Of a DNA stretch of 64,000 nt, positions 48,802-56,950 are shown piece by piece. The stretch lies in assembly GCA_019636035.1 (NCBI GenBank), contig JAHBYI010000001.1, positions 241,508 through 305,507 of the forward strand, written 5' to 3'. The stretch is from Candidatus Paracaedibacteraceae bacterium. GTDB taxonomy: Bacteria; Pseudomonadota; Alphaproteobacteria; Paracaedibacterales; Paracaedibacteraceae. Position 1 is the stretch's first letter, and each line of letters begins with the position of its first letter. Below the pieces are notes generated by a model. That model worked only from the letters and a program-made list of their open reading frames with translations. It was not told where the DNA came from and searched no databases. A program made the translations under genes and the position numbers.

Positions 48802-50145
48802 CTACCCCATGCCGATAAACCTAGGCTGCTCTTGCACCGGAACTTGTGAATAACCATAAGCCTGTGACGAGCCATAGGGTTGCGATGCTATCGGAGCTTG
48901 AGGTTGGGGATATCCTTGTTGAGGTGCATAAATAGGCTGTTGGGCATAGGCTTGCGGTTGTTGTTGATACGGTTGTTGCTGGTAAGTATATCCCGTCGGT
49001 TGCGGGGGTGGAGCATAAGCCACCTGAGGATTCTGCGGTTGCATCATCGGCACTTGTTGTGGGGCATTGACCGACTTATCATAGACGTTCCCCGCTTGCT
49101 GAAACGATTTTTGGCTGGGGCTTAACTGATGCATGGATGGCGGTTGACCCGCAGCATTCTGTTGAGCTTGCTGTCCTCCAAAAATAGGGTGATAAGCCGG
49201 CGGTGTCGTTGTTGCAACGTGAGGCGGAGGCGGCGGTGGTGGTGTATCGCCAAAACGTGCAGGTCTAAAGGATTCTTTAAAGGCTCGCCCGCCTGATGAA
49301 ACCACGGCTTGTGAGTTTTGGGCGAATTTGTTCTGCATCTGAAGTGCAAACGGTTGCAAGGATGGCGGGACTTTTTCAACGGCTTTATTCAAGAAGCCAC
49401 CCCCTAATTTACTTTCAATAGAAGCCACTTTTTGATCAACGAGTGTTGAAGCGACACCACTAGCAGCCCTTAAAAATGGATTAGGCTTTCCTGAGCCGCT
49501 TGCTGTATGACAGGCACTGGCTTGTTGCCAAGACGGATTGTTGCTTTTCTCTTGGACATTCGACACCGCAGCCAAAAATCCGACACCAAAAAAGACCGTT
49601 CCTAAGATCAAGAGAATTAAAAATAATCCAAAGAGTGACATTTTACTCATAATAATCGCTAACTCCTCTAGCCAATGCCAAAACCCTCGCTTATAACGAC
49701 GAGATGTTTTTTTCGCCTTTTGCGTTACCTTAACCGGTGCTGTCAGCAGTTGCTGTGATTCCAACTGTTTTTGGCGAACCGATTTTTCCTTCATGACGTT
49801 TAGTTTTTTTGATTTTTTTAAAACTCGTTTCTTTTTAACAAGGTCTAACGCCTGCTTTTCTTGTCGATCAACATTTGCCGTTTCAAAAGCCATCGGTGTT
49901 GGCAAATGTGTTCGTTTTGATTCTTGAACAATGTCAGTATCAACCAAAAAACGAGGGATCGCGGCTGAACTCACGCCTGTTTTAACAAAACTGACCACAG
50001 GGCGATTGTTTTTCAAACGCTCCAATGCTTGAATCATGGCGTTTAGATCACCAAGATTTTTCTGGTCTAAGGATTGTGCTGACACAGGAACCCAATTAAA
50101 ATCATTCTTTAGCCTTATTATGACATTAGAAACAGGCAATTTCAC
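48802..50145 (-). CDS. Bitopic membrane protein with basic N-terminus and Q/P/Y-rich C-terminus, unrecognised
   Basis: The 447-residue product has a cytoplasmic N-terminal part of about 165 residues, first a compact-looking segment (NDFNWVPVSAQSLDQKNLGD) and then a Lys/Arg-rich stretch (VKKKRVLKKSKK). A single membrane helix lies at about 169-194. The outside part has a predicted helical segment to about residue 295, a run of seven prolines, and then 130 residues rich in Gln, Pro, Tyr and Ala (QQQPYQQQPQ-like). The start is a GTG with no obvious ribosome site. No family is recognised. Confidence 0.65.
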   Translation of the reverse strand: MKLPVSNVIIRLKNDFNWVPVSAQSLDQKNLGDLNAMIQALERLKNNRPVVSFVKTGVSSAAIPRFLVDTDIVQESKRTHLPTPMAFETANVDRQEKQALDLVKKKRVLKKSKKLNVMKEKSVRQKQLESQQLLTAPVKVTQKAKKTSRRYKRGFWHWLEELAIIMSKMSLFGLFLILLILGTVFFGVGFLAAVSNVQEKSNNPSWQQASACHTASGSGKPNPFLRAASGVASTLVDQKVASIESKLGGGFLNKAVEKVPPSLQPFALQMQNKFAQNSQAVVSSGGRAFKESFRPARFGDTPPPPPPPHVATTTPPAYHPIFGGQQAQQNAAGQPPSMHQLSPSQKSFQQAGNVYDKSVNAPQQVPMMQPQNPQVAYAPPPQPTGYTYQQQPYQQQPQAYAQQPIYAPQQGYPQPQAPIASQPYGSSQAYGYSQVPVQEQPRFIGMG

Positions 50146-50246
50146 AGCATTTTCAGCAAAATTTTATTATTTTTTGCGCAACCTTAACGGTTTCTTTACC
50201 CAACAACGGTATTCTTAAAATAGAATCGATGTTTATTGGATCCAAC

Positions 50247-51107
50247 ATGACAAGATTAACAATAATCTTAGCTTTTCTTATTTTCTCCTCGGCGGCAAAT
50301 GCTTTTCCGGGGTCAGGATTGTTGAACAAAATTAAAGGCGGTTCCTCAACTTCAAGTACACACCAACAAGACCCAAAAACAGGAACACCTCAGAAAAAGA
50401 AGGGCTTGCTCAGTAAAATCAAAAGTGGTGTTTCCCACGCCGTATCTGCCGTACAATGTACACAGGCCGTATGTTCTGACCAGTATCAATTTACACCACA
50501 AAAAGCGAACTATTGTCTGGGAACAGAAGGCAAAGCGCGAACCAATATTAACTGTGCCAAGATCTTTTTGAACGGGCCTTTAGCCCATAATCCGGCCTAC
50601 TCACAAGCGGCTCATTTCGCTGAAATTGCCATGCAAAAAGGCGGGAGCGGTCTTGGCAAACTAACAAGTGCCGTTTCAAAGGTACACGCTATTGCCACGT
50701 GTAATGCTCAAAAATGTGGGAACCCCAACGCCGGTCGAAACGATCTTGTGAGCTGCCTTGGCACCCCTAAACAAGCAGCCCAAAATCCGGACTGCGCCAC
50801 GGCCTATTATAATACGCATTGTGCAAAATTACACTACGGTGCAATGCCGGCAATGCTTCCCCATGGTGTCGAATTCTGTAATACGATTTCTCAGTCTCGT
50901 GGTATGCCAGGAATGATGACACCGCACCCCGGGATGATGCCGAGAATGATGCCAGGGATGGGCGGCGGTGGCTGCCATGGCGTTCTGACGTATACATTAC
51001 CGCCCGGATCGGCAGCACAACCTATGGGGACAACGATGTCTCCTATGTCAAGATCCATAACGGCAAATCCGTATGATACAGATGGAAACCCGAACACCCC
51101 CTATTGA
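50247..51107 (+). CDS. Exported protein with duplicated four-cysteine module
   Basis: The product (286 residues from the ATG at 50247; one at 50229 lacks a ribosome site) has a signal peptide (MTRLTIILAFLIFSSAANA). Two copies of a module C-x4-C-x12-13-C-LGT-x9-C are seen, at about residues 70-105 and 150-190, the second followed by two more cysteines. The C-terminus is rich in Met, Gly and Pro (PGMMPRMMPGMGGGG). An even number of Cys suggests disulfides or metal binding. It resembles in style, not in sequence, the protein at 27653. Function unknown. Confidence 0.65.
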   Translation: MTRLTIILAFLIFSSAANAFPGSGLLNKIKGGSSTSSTHQQDPKTGTPQKKKGLLSKIKSGVSHAVSAVQCTQAVCSDQYQFTPQKANYCLGTEGKARTNINCAKIFLNGPLAHNPAYSQAAHFAEIAMQKGGSGLGKLTSAVSKVHAIATCNAQKCGNPNAGRNDLVSCLGTPKQAAQNPDCATAYYNTHCAKLHYGAMPAMLPHGVEFCNTISQSRGMPGMMTPHPGMMPRMMPGMGGGGCHGVLTYTLPPGSAAQPMGTTMSPMSRSITANPYDTDGNPNTPY

Positions 51108-51164
51108 TTATCAATAAAATTAATCTTACAATTTAGATATAGTTAATCATGGCAGGATGTCCTT

Positions 51165-53492
51165 ATGGCAACCAAAACTCTGTCTTATGCAGATGTCTCT
51201 CTTCCTAAATTTCCAATAAAGCAAGAGGATCTAACCATAGATCCAACTGATGTTACTTATTTCGACTTAACATCCCATTCTCGCGCCGGAACAGCGATTT
51301 CAACAGCACTCAAAATGCGAAAATACGGTGCCAATGTCTTTGTTATCGGCGGTGATCGCAGTGCCCGCATGCCTGCCACCATGCAATATCTCGAAGACTA
51401 TACCAAAAGAATTCCCCCCTGCCTTGACTGGGTCTATCTCAATAACTTTGAGACCAACTATCGTCCGATCCCCGTCCAACTGCCACGGGGGCAGTCAGTT
51501 AAACTTAAAAAAGCACTAAACGATGTTGTTGAAGCAACTATTGATTTATTTAACAAAACTCTGACAACTGGTTCTTTCGCTTCAGAAGTGAACAGCCTAA
51601 CAGCAGATCTTGAAGATATGATCCAAGAGCGGATCGAAGAAGTTCAAAAATTTGCTCAATCAAAAGGGTTAAAAGTTGAGACAGAAGACGACGAATTTAC
51701 CATATCAACACTCCAAGAGGATGATTGTGACAACAAGCACTCAGAAGACTTTACTCCTGAAGATGTCCAATCGATCAAAGAGCAGCTGGGTGAAATAACC
51801 TCTCTTGCTCATTTCCAAGGGCGCGAATTAACTGAAAAAATCCAAGAGCTCAAGATTCAGGAAGCTGAAAAAACACTCAAACCGATACTCACCCCCTTCC
51901 GCAAGGTTTATGACAAATACCTGGGTAAGTGGATTGATACACTCCATGACGACATTATCCACCATGTTGATGAGTTCATTATCGATGAAACAAATCCGTC
52001 TCAGCTTGAGGATATCAGGGATCGCTATGCTGTCAACGTTCTTGTAAATAATAAAAATGCTTTGCATGCTCCTCTGATTCTAGACCCGGCACCAACCTAT
52101 GAAAGTGTGTTCGGTTGCATCAAATACAAGGCAGGCCCTTCAGGGTACACCACAGATTTCACGATGATTCGCCCCGGCAATCTTCATAAGGCAAATGGTG
52201 GTATCCTGGTGCTCCGTGCAGAAGCTCTTGCACAGGATATGACATTATGGACAGCCCTTAAAACAGCCCTACGCGACAAACAAATCCGTATCGAAGAATT
52301 CCATCGTGAAAATTCACTCCCGATGCTGGATGCCCCTGATCCCAAACCGATTCCCCTTGATGTTCAAATCTTTATTGTTGGCGCACCGGTCTGGTTTTAT
52401 AATTTCTTTTATCTGGATCCTGAATTTAAGACCTATTTCAAAATCAAGGCTGATATTGAACCTGATCTTCCGGCAAATGCCCAAAATATTAGCGTTTGCA
52501 CTCGCCTCTTCCGACAGATTTCCCTCAAACATTCCAACATCGATCTGGATAAAGAGGCTGTTCAGGCTCTTCTTGGTTACAGTTCTCGCTGGATTAACAA
52601 TCGAGAGTGGCTTTCCTCAAAATTTGAACTCATTGCAGATATTATTAATGAAGCAAATGAAATTGCAATGGATGAATCGGGAAAAATAACAAAAGCCCAT
52701 CATATTAAGCAGGCTCTGATGCATCGTCGACTTCGAACCGCAGGCGTTGAAGACCGCACCCACCGTGAAATAGAGAGAGATGTTGTTCTGATAGAGACCC
52801 ATGGCAAAAAACTGGGGATCGTCAATGGACTTTCCGTTTTATCAACAGGTGATCATTATTATGGCTTGCCCAATCGTATTTCAGCGCGCACCTATGCCGG
52901 TGAAGAAGGAATCATCAACATCGAACGCTTAACAGAAATGGCAGGCCCCATTCAACAAAAGGGCGCGATGATTTTAGATGGCTACTTAAAAGGTAAGTTC
53001 TCACAAAAACAGCCCGTCTCTTTTTCGTGTTCCTTAACGTTTGAGCAAAGCTATGAGGAAATCGAAGGAGATAGCGCATCTGTAGCAGAGCTTATCGCCA
53101 TCCTCTCATCTCTGTCCGGCATCAAAGTTCGCCAAGATATTGCCGTCACCGGATCTATTAACCAATTCGGTCAAGTCCAGGCTGTTGGTGGTCTAAACCA
53201 TAAGATTGAAGGATTCTTTCGAGTCTGTAAATTCCGAGGCCTGACCAGCTCACAAGGCGTCGTTATTCCTGCATCCAATGCAGAGCATATCATCTTGCGT
53301 GACGAAATATCCGATGCGATCAAGGCCGGTAAATTTCATATCTGGACAGTCGAGACTATCGAAGAAGCCATTGGTTTCCTGATGGGACATGAAGCCGGAA
53401 AACCGGAAAAAGGGGACAAATACCCGAAAGAAAGCGTCTTTGGTCTGGTTCAAGAACGCCTGCAAGAATTTGCTAAGGTTATTAAAAAGTAA
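51165..53492 (+). CDS. Lon-like (LonC/YcbZ-type) protease with degenerate ATPase motifs
   Basis: The 775-residue protein matches the AAA_32-Lon S16 architecture: an N-terminal ATPase-like region, a helical insert (about 110-255), the rest of the ATPase fold with ANGGILVLRAEALAQDMTLW and a C-terminal Lon protease domain with the catalytic Ser in GDSASVAELIA and Lys in VGGLNHKIEGFF. The P-loop position reads VIGGDRSARMPATM, with no Gly-x-Gly-Lys, and the Walker B position reads ILVLRA where an Asp is usual. The protease dyad is intact. It may be an ATP-independent protease; or the motifs are simply divergent. Gene stands alone, followed by a repeat. Confidence 0.82.
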   Translation: MATKTLSYADVSLPKFPIKQEDLTIDPTDVTYFDLTSHSRAGTAISTALKMRKYGANVFVIGGDRSARMPATMQYLEDYTKRIPPCLDWVYLNNFETNYRPIPVQLPRGQSVKLKKALNDVVEATIDLFNKTLTTGSFASEVNSLTADLEDMIQERIEEVQKFAQSKGLKVETEDDEFTISTLQEDDCDNKHSEDFTPEDVQSIKEQLGEITSLAHFQGRELTEKIQELKIQEAEKTLKPILTPFRKVYDKYLGKWIDTLHDDIIHHVDEFIIDETNPSQLEDIRDRYAVNVLVNNKNALHAPLILDPAPTYESVFGCIKYKAGPSGYTTDFTMIRPGNLHKANGGILVLRAEALAQDMTLWTALKTALRDKQIRIEEFHRENSLPMLDAPDPKPIPLDVQIFIVGAPVWFYNFFYLDPEFKTYFKIKADIEPDLPANAQNISVCTRLFRQISLKHSNIDLDKEAVQALLGYSSRWINNREWLSSKFELIADIINEANEIAMDESGKITKAHHIKQALMHRRLRTAGVEDRTHREIERDVVLIETHGKKLGIVNGLSVLSTGDHYYGLPNRISARTYAGEEGIINIERLTEMAGPIQQKGAMILDGYLKGKFSQKQPVSFSCSLTFEQSYEEIEGDSASVAELIAILSSLSGIKVRQDIAVTGSINQFGQVQAVGGLNHKIEGFFRVCKFRGLTSSQGVVIPASNAEHIILRDEISDAIKAGKFHIWTVETIEEAIGFLMGHEAGKPEKGDKYPKESVFGLVQERLQEFAKVIKK

Positions 53493-53621
53493 GGGTGTAG
53501 CCACCCCACTAATTTATAGTCGTTTCAGTTAAGTTTGATACAGTTAACTGAGATGCGTACATATAGTCAAAACAAAATAAAAAGGCTATAATTTTAGAAA
53601 AAGGTAATGGGGTTTTTCTAA

Positions 53622-53981
53622 ATGACGTATTCGATAGATTTTCGCATCAAAGTATTAAAGATAAAGGCAGAAGAAGATTTTACCTATGAAGAAACGGCAA
53701 AACGTTTTGGAATAGGAAAAACAACATTAGTAAGATGGCACCGAAGATTAGAGCCCCTATTAAGCCGTAATAAACCAGCAACATCTATTGACATGGAACT
53801 CTTGAAACAGGATGTGGAAAAATATCCCGATTCTTACCAATACGAACGAGCAGAACGATTCAAAGTTAGTCAAATGTGCATTTACTATGCCCTTAAACGA
53901 TTGGGCGTCACCTATAAAAAAAACTCTAAATCACCCGAGGGCGACCCCCGAAAGACGGTCTATTTTTTGCCAACAAATTGA
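53622..53981 (+). CDS. IS630 transposase, N-terminal DNA-binding part (orfA)
   Basis: The 119-residue frame holds the helix-turn-helix part of an IS630 transposase (YSIDFRIKVLKIKAEEDFTYEETAKRFGIG, key motif YEETAKRFGIGKTTLVRWHRR) and a second winged segment. It reads out of the family frame after a run of eight A (53916-53923). A +1 shift at that run would join it to the DDE part. Alone it is probably a truncated DNA-binding product. Confidence 0.8.
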   Translation: MTYSIDFRIKVLKIKAEEDFTYEETAKRFGIGKTTLVRWHRRLEPLLSRNKPATSIDMELLKQDVEKYPDSYQYERAERFKVSQMCIYYALKRLGVTYKKNSKSPEGDPRKTVYFLPTN

Positions 53982-54447
53982 AGGATTAAAAAAAGAGAAG
54001 ATCCCTCTTGTGTTTATTGATGAAAGTGGGTTTGCCCATGATATGCCACGCACCCATGGATATTCATTGAAGGGATCCAAATGCTATGGTGTTCAGGATT
54101 GGGGAGCAAAAGGAAGAACGAATGCAATCGGGGCTTTGTGCCAAGGAATTTTACTAACGGTCACGTTACTGACGGGCAGCGTGAATACAGAAGTTTTTAA
54201 CGCATGGGTGGAACAAGATTTAATCCCAAAATTACCCCCTAAAAGCGTCGTGATTATGGACAATGCAGCATTTCACAAAAGCCCGCGTATACCTGAAATG
54301 TTAACAGATTACGGTCATCAATTATTATTTTTGCCTCCATATTCCCCGGATCTCAATCCAATTGAGAAAAAATGGGCTCAAGCAAAAAAATTAAGACGTA
54401 AAACAGGTTGCTCTTTAGACAACCTCTTTCTAATCTCAGATCTGTAG
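53812..54447 (+). CDS. IS630 transposase, DDE catalytic part (orfB)
   Basis: The useful reading starts at about 53924 (TLNHPRATPERRSIFCQQIE); the codons before it overlap orfA in a shadow frame. All three catalytic acids are present: D in VFIDESGFAHD, D in VIMDNAAFHK and E in SPDLNPIEKKWAQ. Joined to orfA by frameshifting at the A8 run, the protein would be about 275 residues, near the family's usual 340 or less. Whether the shift is programmed or a mutation is not resolved. Confidence 0.8.
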   Translation: MWKNIPILTNTNEQNDSKLVKCAFTMPLNDWASPIKKTLNHPRATPERRSIFCQQIEGLKKEKIPLVFIDESGFAHDMPRTHGYSLKGSKCYGVQDWGAKGRTNAIGALCQGILLTVTLLTGSVNTEVFNAWVEQDLIPKLPPKSVVIMDNAAFHKSPRIPEMLTDYGHQLLFLPPYSPDLNPIEKKWAQAKKLRRKTGCSLDNLFLISDL

Positions 54448-54524
54448 CTGTTTTATTTTGTTTAGAGTATATATAGCTAGAACCATTTCATACGGGTACA
54501 GGCGCGAGGAGCGACGTGTACATA

Positions 54525-54598
54525 ATACCCAACCAAACTGAAGCAGTCGACGCATATCTACTTGCCATAATTTCGACTTCTTCAGTTTGGTTGGGTAT
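54525..54598. mobile_element. 74-base palindromic MITE-like insertion
   Basis: Perfect 19-base ends ATACCCAACCAAACTGAAG and its complement extend to 26 bases with one mismatch, around a 22-base centre. The element interrupts the dispersed repeat at a TA-rich point (compare GCGACGTGTATAGTTAG near 48710). Flanking TA dinucleotides are compatible with Tc1/IS630-like mobilisation. Confidence 0.7.
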
Positions 54599-54651
54599 AG
54601 TACACGAGAGACGATGCAACGCATAGCAAGGTTAAATGGATCGGCTATCCC

Positions 54652-55134
54652 CTATTTCCGGCGAAACGCATCCAATGTCACAACATTCGACCCATCACTT
54701 TCAACAGAAGCAATAGGCTCTTTTGATGATCTTTTTTTCCGATCGAGTTGAACGAGTTCTGCATCTTCATCAACTTCTGCCGGAGCAAACTGGAGACCAA
54801 ATTTAACGGATGGATCCACAAAACTCACAACAGCACCAAACGGTACATTCAACCGCTCATGTACGTCGTTAAAACAAAGCGTGACACTGAAAGTATCGTT
54901 ATGAACCTCAAGATCCCAAAATTCATACTGCAACACAATTGTAATATCTTCAGGATATTCTTCTAACAAATAATCCGGAATATCAACACCCGGATAATCT
55001 GTCTTAAAGGAAATATAGAAATGATGCTTACCCGGCAATCCATCCTTGGCCGCCATCGTTAGGGCTTCTTTGATAACATTACGTAAAGATTCCTGAACAA
55101 GGGTCTCATAGTCAAAGGTCGGTGTCTTACTCAC
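54652..55134 (-). CDS. sspB: ClpXP adaptor SspB (alpha type)
   Basis: SspB delivers ssrA-tagged proteins to ClpXP. From the GTG at 55134 (AAAGGA eight bases upstream) the protein is 160 residues. The N-terminal TFDYETLVQESLRNVIKEAL, the barrel motifs HHFYISFKTDYPGVDIP and FSVTLCFNDVHERLNVPFGAV, and the acidic C-terminal tail ending NVVTLDAFRRK (the ClpX-docking end) fit the alphaproteobacterial form. It lies about 30 bases after the tmRNA gene on the same strand. Confidence 0.92.
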   Translation of the reverse strand: MSKTPTFDYETLVQESLRNVIKEALTMAAKDGLPGKHHFYISFKTDYPGVDIPDYLLEEYPEDITIVLQYEFWDLEVHNDTFSVTLCFNDVHERLNVPFGAVVSFVDPSVKFGLQFAPAEVDEDAELVQLDRKKRSSKEPIASVESDGSNVVTLDAFRRK

Positions 55135-55164
55135 GGATATTATCCTTTCTATAGTCAATTCAGT

Positions 55165-55455
55165 GGGGGCTTCTGTTGCCCGGTGCCCCCGAACCGCGAC
55201 TAACTAAAGTACTTAATATCCGCTATTGCTAAGAGATTAAGCAGCTACCGCAGCAGAAGCGCGGTTAAAGTTAGCTACAGGTGCCTTGTTTGAGTTGGCA
55301 TCTATAAAATTTGCCCGATAGCGGCGGCGCACACCGAACGAAAAACTTACCTTTACTACGCACGTCGATCCTGTTTCGTCCCCATAAATGGTGGAGACGC
55401 CGGGTACCGCCCCCGGGTCCGCAACGCTTATTCCATAAGCCGTTTATCGTCATAG
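55165..55455 (-). ncRNA. ssrA: Transfer-messenger RNA, circularly permuted two-piece form
   Basis: tmRNA rescues stalled ribosomes and tags the peptide for degradation. On the minus strand the acceptor piece comes first, ending in GGCGTCTCCACCA with CCA at 55389-55391, then only five bases (55384-55388, TTTAT), then the coding piece starting GGGGACGAAACAGGATCGACG at 55383. GGGGACG pairs with CGTCTCC to rebuild the acceptor stem. The tag frame (55299 down to 55237) reads from Ala-Asn-Ser-Asn to Ser-Ala-Ala-Val-Ala-Ala, 20 residues and a stop. The piece ends in the stem GGGGGC/GCCCCC (to 55165). The upstream boundary near 55455 is approximate. Confidence 0.88.
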
Positions 55456-55512
55456 TCAGTCACCTGACATTAATAAAATAGGACGTTTTTGCAAAAAATA
55501 AAAGGACTTAAT

Positions 55513-56244
55513 TTATTTGACGTAATTTTTGAGGTTCGCCTCGGCATCCTTAGCAGAAACATCAGGGGCAAAATAAGCCTTTGCCTTATCTTTTTGACCA
55601 TCCAAAGCATAAGCAACGGCCAAATTATGACGCACGTTAGCACTGGCTTGCGGGCTATCGGCCAAAGGAAGCAACAAAGATATGGCCTCTTTTGTTTTCC
55701 CAGATAAAGCCAAAGACAAGCCCTTATTGGATTGAATACGCTTATTACTCGGGGATAAAGAGAGGGCTCGATCATAATAGGTAATAGCATCGTCATGGTG
55801 CTGCAATAGATCGGATGAGACCCCTAACCCATTAATAATCCATGGATCATTACTTTTTTGCTTATCGAGTTTCTGATATAACTTCAACGCTTCTGAACCG
55901 TTATTCGCATTAACATAAGCCTTTGCTAATTGTTCCGTTAAATCAGTCGAATCAGGAGTTTTACGCAATTGATCTCTGTAATACTGCACAACCTCATTTG
56001 GATCTTTTGAATGACGGAGTGTTTTTCCCAGTTTTTTCTTTGCCTTTTCATTATTAGGATCCATCTCTAAAATTTGCTGATAGAGTCGAGATGATGTTTC
56101 GTTATCGCCCGACTCATACAATGAATCTGCAACACGGCCAAGTGCCTCGGGCGACTCAGCGTTTTGCTGCGGACCAGAACATCCCATAACGATTAAAGAT
56201 AGACTTGCCAGGGTTCCTATTTTTATAAACGCTTTGTTAACCAT
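55513..56244 (-). CDS. tadD: TPR lipoprotein, TadD-like
   Basis: TadD is a periplasmic or outer-membrane lipoprotein with TPR repeats needed for Tad pilus assembly. The 243 residues have a lipobox (SLIVMGC, Cys at about residue 22) and about five TPR-like helices: RVADSLYESGDNETSSRLYQ, EQLAKAYVNANNGSEALKLY, NGLGVSSDLLQHHDDAITYYDRAL and NKGLSLALSGKTKEAISLLL. It is divergent from cpaA across an AT-rich spacer, which fits a Tad function. Confidence 0.75.
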   Translation of the reverse strand: MVNKAFIKIGTLASLSLIVMGCSGPQQNAESPEALGRVADSLYESGDNETSSRLYQQILEMDPNNEKAKKKLGKTLRHSKDPNEVVQYYRDQLRKTPDSTDLTEQLAKAYVNANNGSEALKLYQKLDKQKSNDPWIINGLGVSSDLLQHHDDAITYYDRALSLSPSNKRIQSNKGLSLALSGKTKEAISLLLPLADSPQASANVRHNLAVAYALDGQKDKAKAYFAPDVSAKDAEANLKNYVK

Positions 56245-56386
56245 TTCATCCTCTTTTCTGGGAGAATCTCTCGATTAGCCCACATCAATATTGAATTAAT
56301 TTAACATATTTTATAAATAATTTGTTTTAAATATTTTATTAACCTTTGTCACGTGATACTGGAATTAAGCTGAATATACCTATCTC

Positions 56387-56950
56387 ATGGAGATCAAACC
56401 AGTGTCCGTTATTCTCATTCTCGTTATGGCAATTAGCCTTGTTGCGGCTTTATACGACTTTATGTTTTATAAGATTCCCAACAGTCTGGTTTTAGCACTC
56501 TGTGTTCTTGCGATCCCCTACTTTGTCTTCTTTGTCCCCAACAACACAATCCTTCTTACACTTGGGATCAGTTTTGTACTCCTTGCTGTTGGCTTTGTCT
56601 GCAATCATTTTGGTTGGATGGGAGCAGGAGATGCAAAACTTTTGAGCGTTGCCTCGCTGTGGGTTGCGCCAGAGCATATTCCTGCCATGATTTTAGTTAT
56701 GGCATTACTGGGTGGTTTTCTCGCACTAACCTTTGTCACACTTGCTTTTTCCATCGATATGATTCGAACAAAAGTGATCACCGGAACACGTCCTCTTATG
56801 GATCGTGTTCCTATTTTGGCTGATTATTACAAAGCTGATTTTGTTCCATCCTATGCCTCGGAAAAATTAAAAACCCCCATCCCCTATGGAATCGCAATCG
56901 CCTTAGCTTTAGTTTATATCTGCCTCATTAATATCGGAGCCCTATCATGA
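56387..56950 (+). CDS. cpaA: Prepilin peptidase CpaA/TadV (A24 family)
   Basis: CpaA cleaves the leader of Flp-type prepilins. The 187 residues are largely hydrophobic with about six membrane segments. The two catalytic aspartates are in ALYDFMFYKIPN and in MGAGDAKLL, the classic D and GxGD motifs. The ATG at 56387 lacks a ribosome site; a GTG at 56402 has GGAG at good spacing and may be the real start. Its stop overlaps cpaB by four bases. Confidence 0.9.
   Translation: MEIKPVSVILILVMAISLVAALYDFMFYKIPNSLVLALCVLAIPYFVFFVPNNTILLTLGISFVLLAVGFVCNHFGWMGAGDAKLLSVASLWVAPEHIPAMILVMALLGGFLALTFVTLAFSIDMIRTKVITGTRPLMDRVPILADYYKADFVPSYASEKLKTPIPYGIAIALALVYICLINIGALS

Larger units (their letters stand above)
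53566..54467 (+). mobile_element. IS630-family insertion sequence with TA target duplication
   Basis: The element spans about 902 bases. Its ends form terminal inverted repeats of about 24 bases: GTCAAAACAAAATAAAAAGG at left matches the reverse complement of the right end with four mismatches. TA dinucleotides (53564-53565 and 54468-54469) flank it, as expected for this family. The insertion splits the dispersed repeat, so it postdates that repeat. Confidence 0.85.
53515..54648 (+). repeat. Dispersed intergenic repeat, interrupted by two insertions
   Basis: The left part (53515-53565) matches 48610-48660, and the right part (54468-54524 plus 54599-54648) continues the same alignment to the end block CAAGGTTAAATGG. 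Between them lie the IS630 element and a 74-base palindromic element. Relative to the copy at 48570 it also lacks about 35 bases near its end. Confidence 0.75.

Noticed and set aside
55271..55453. 60-codon frame within the tmRNA
   Set aside because: It reads through the acceptor piece and spacer of tmRNA out of the tag frame; the RNA structure explains this DNA.
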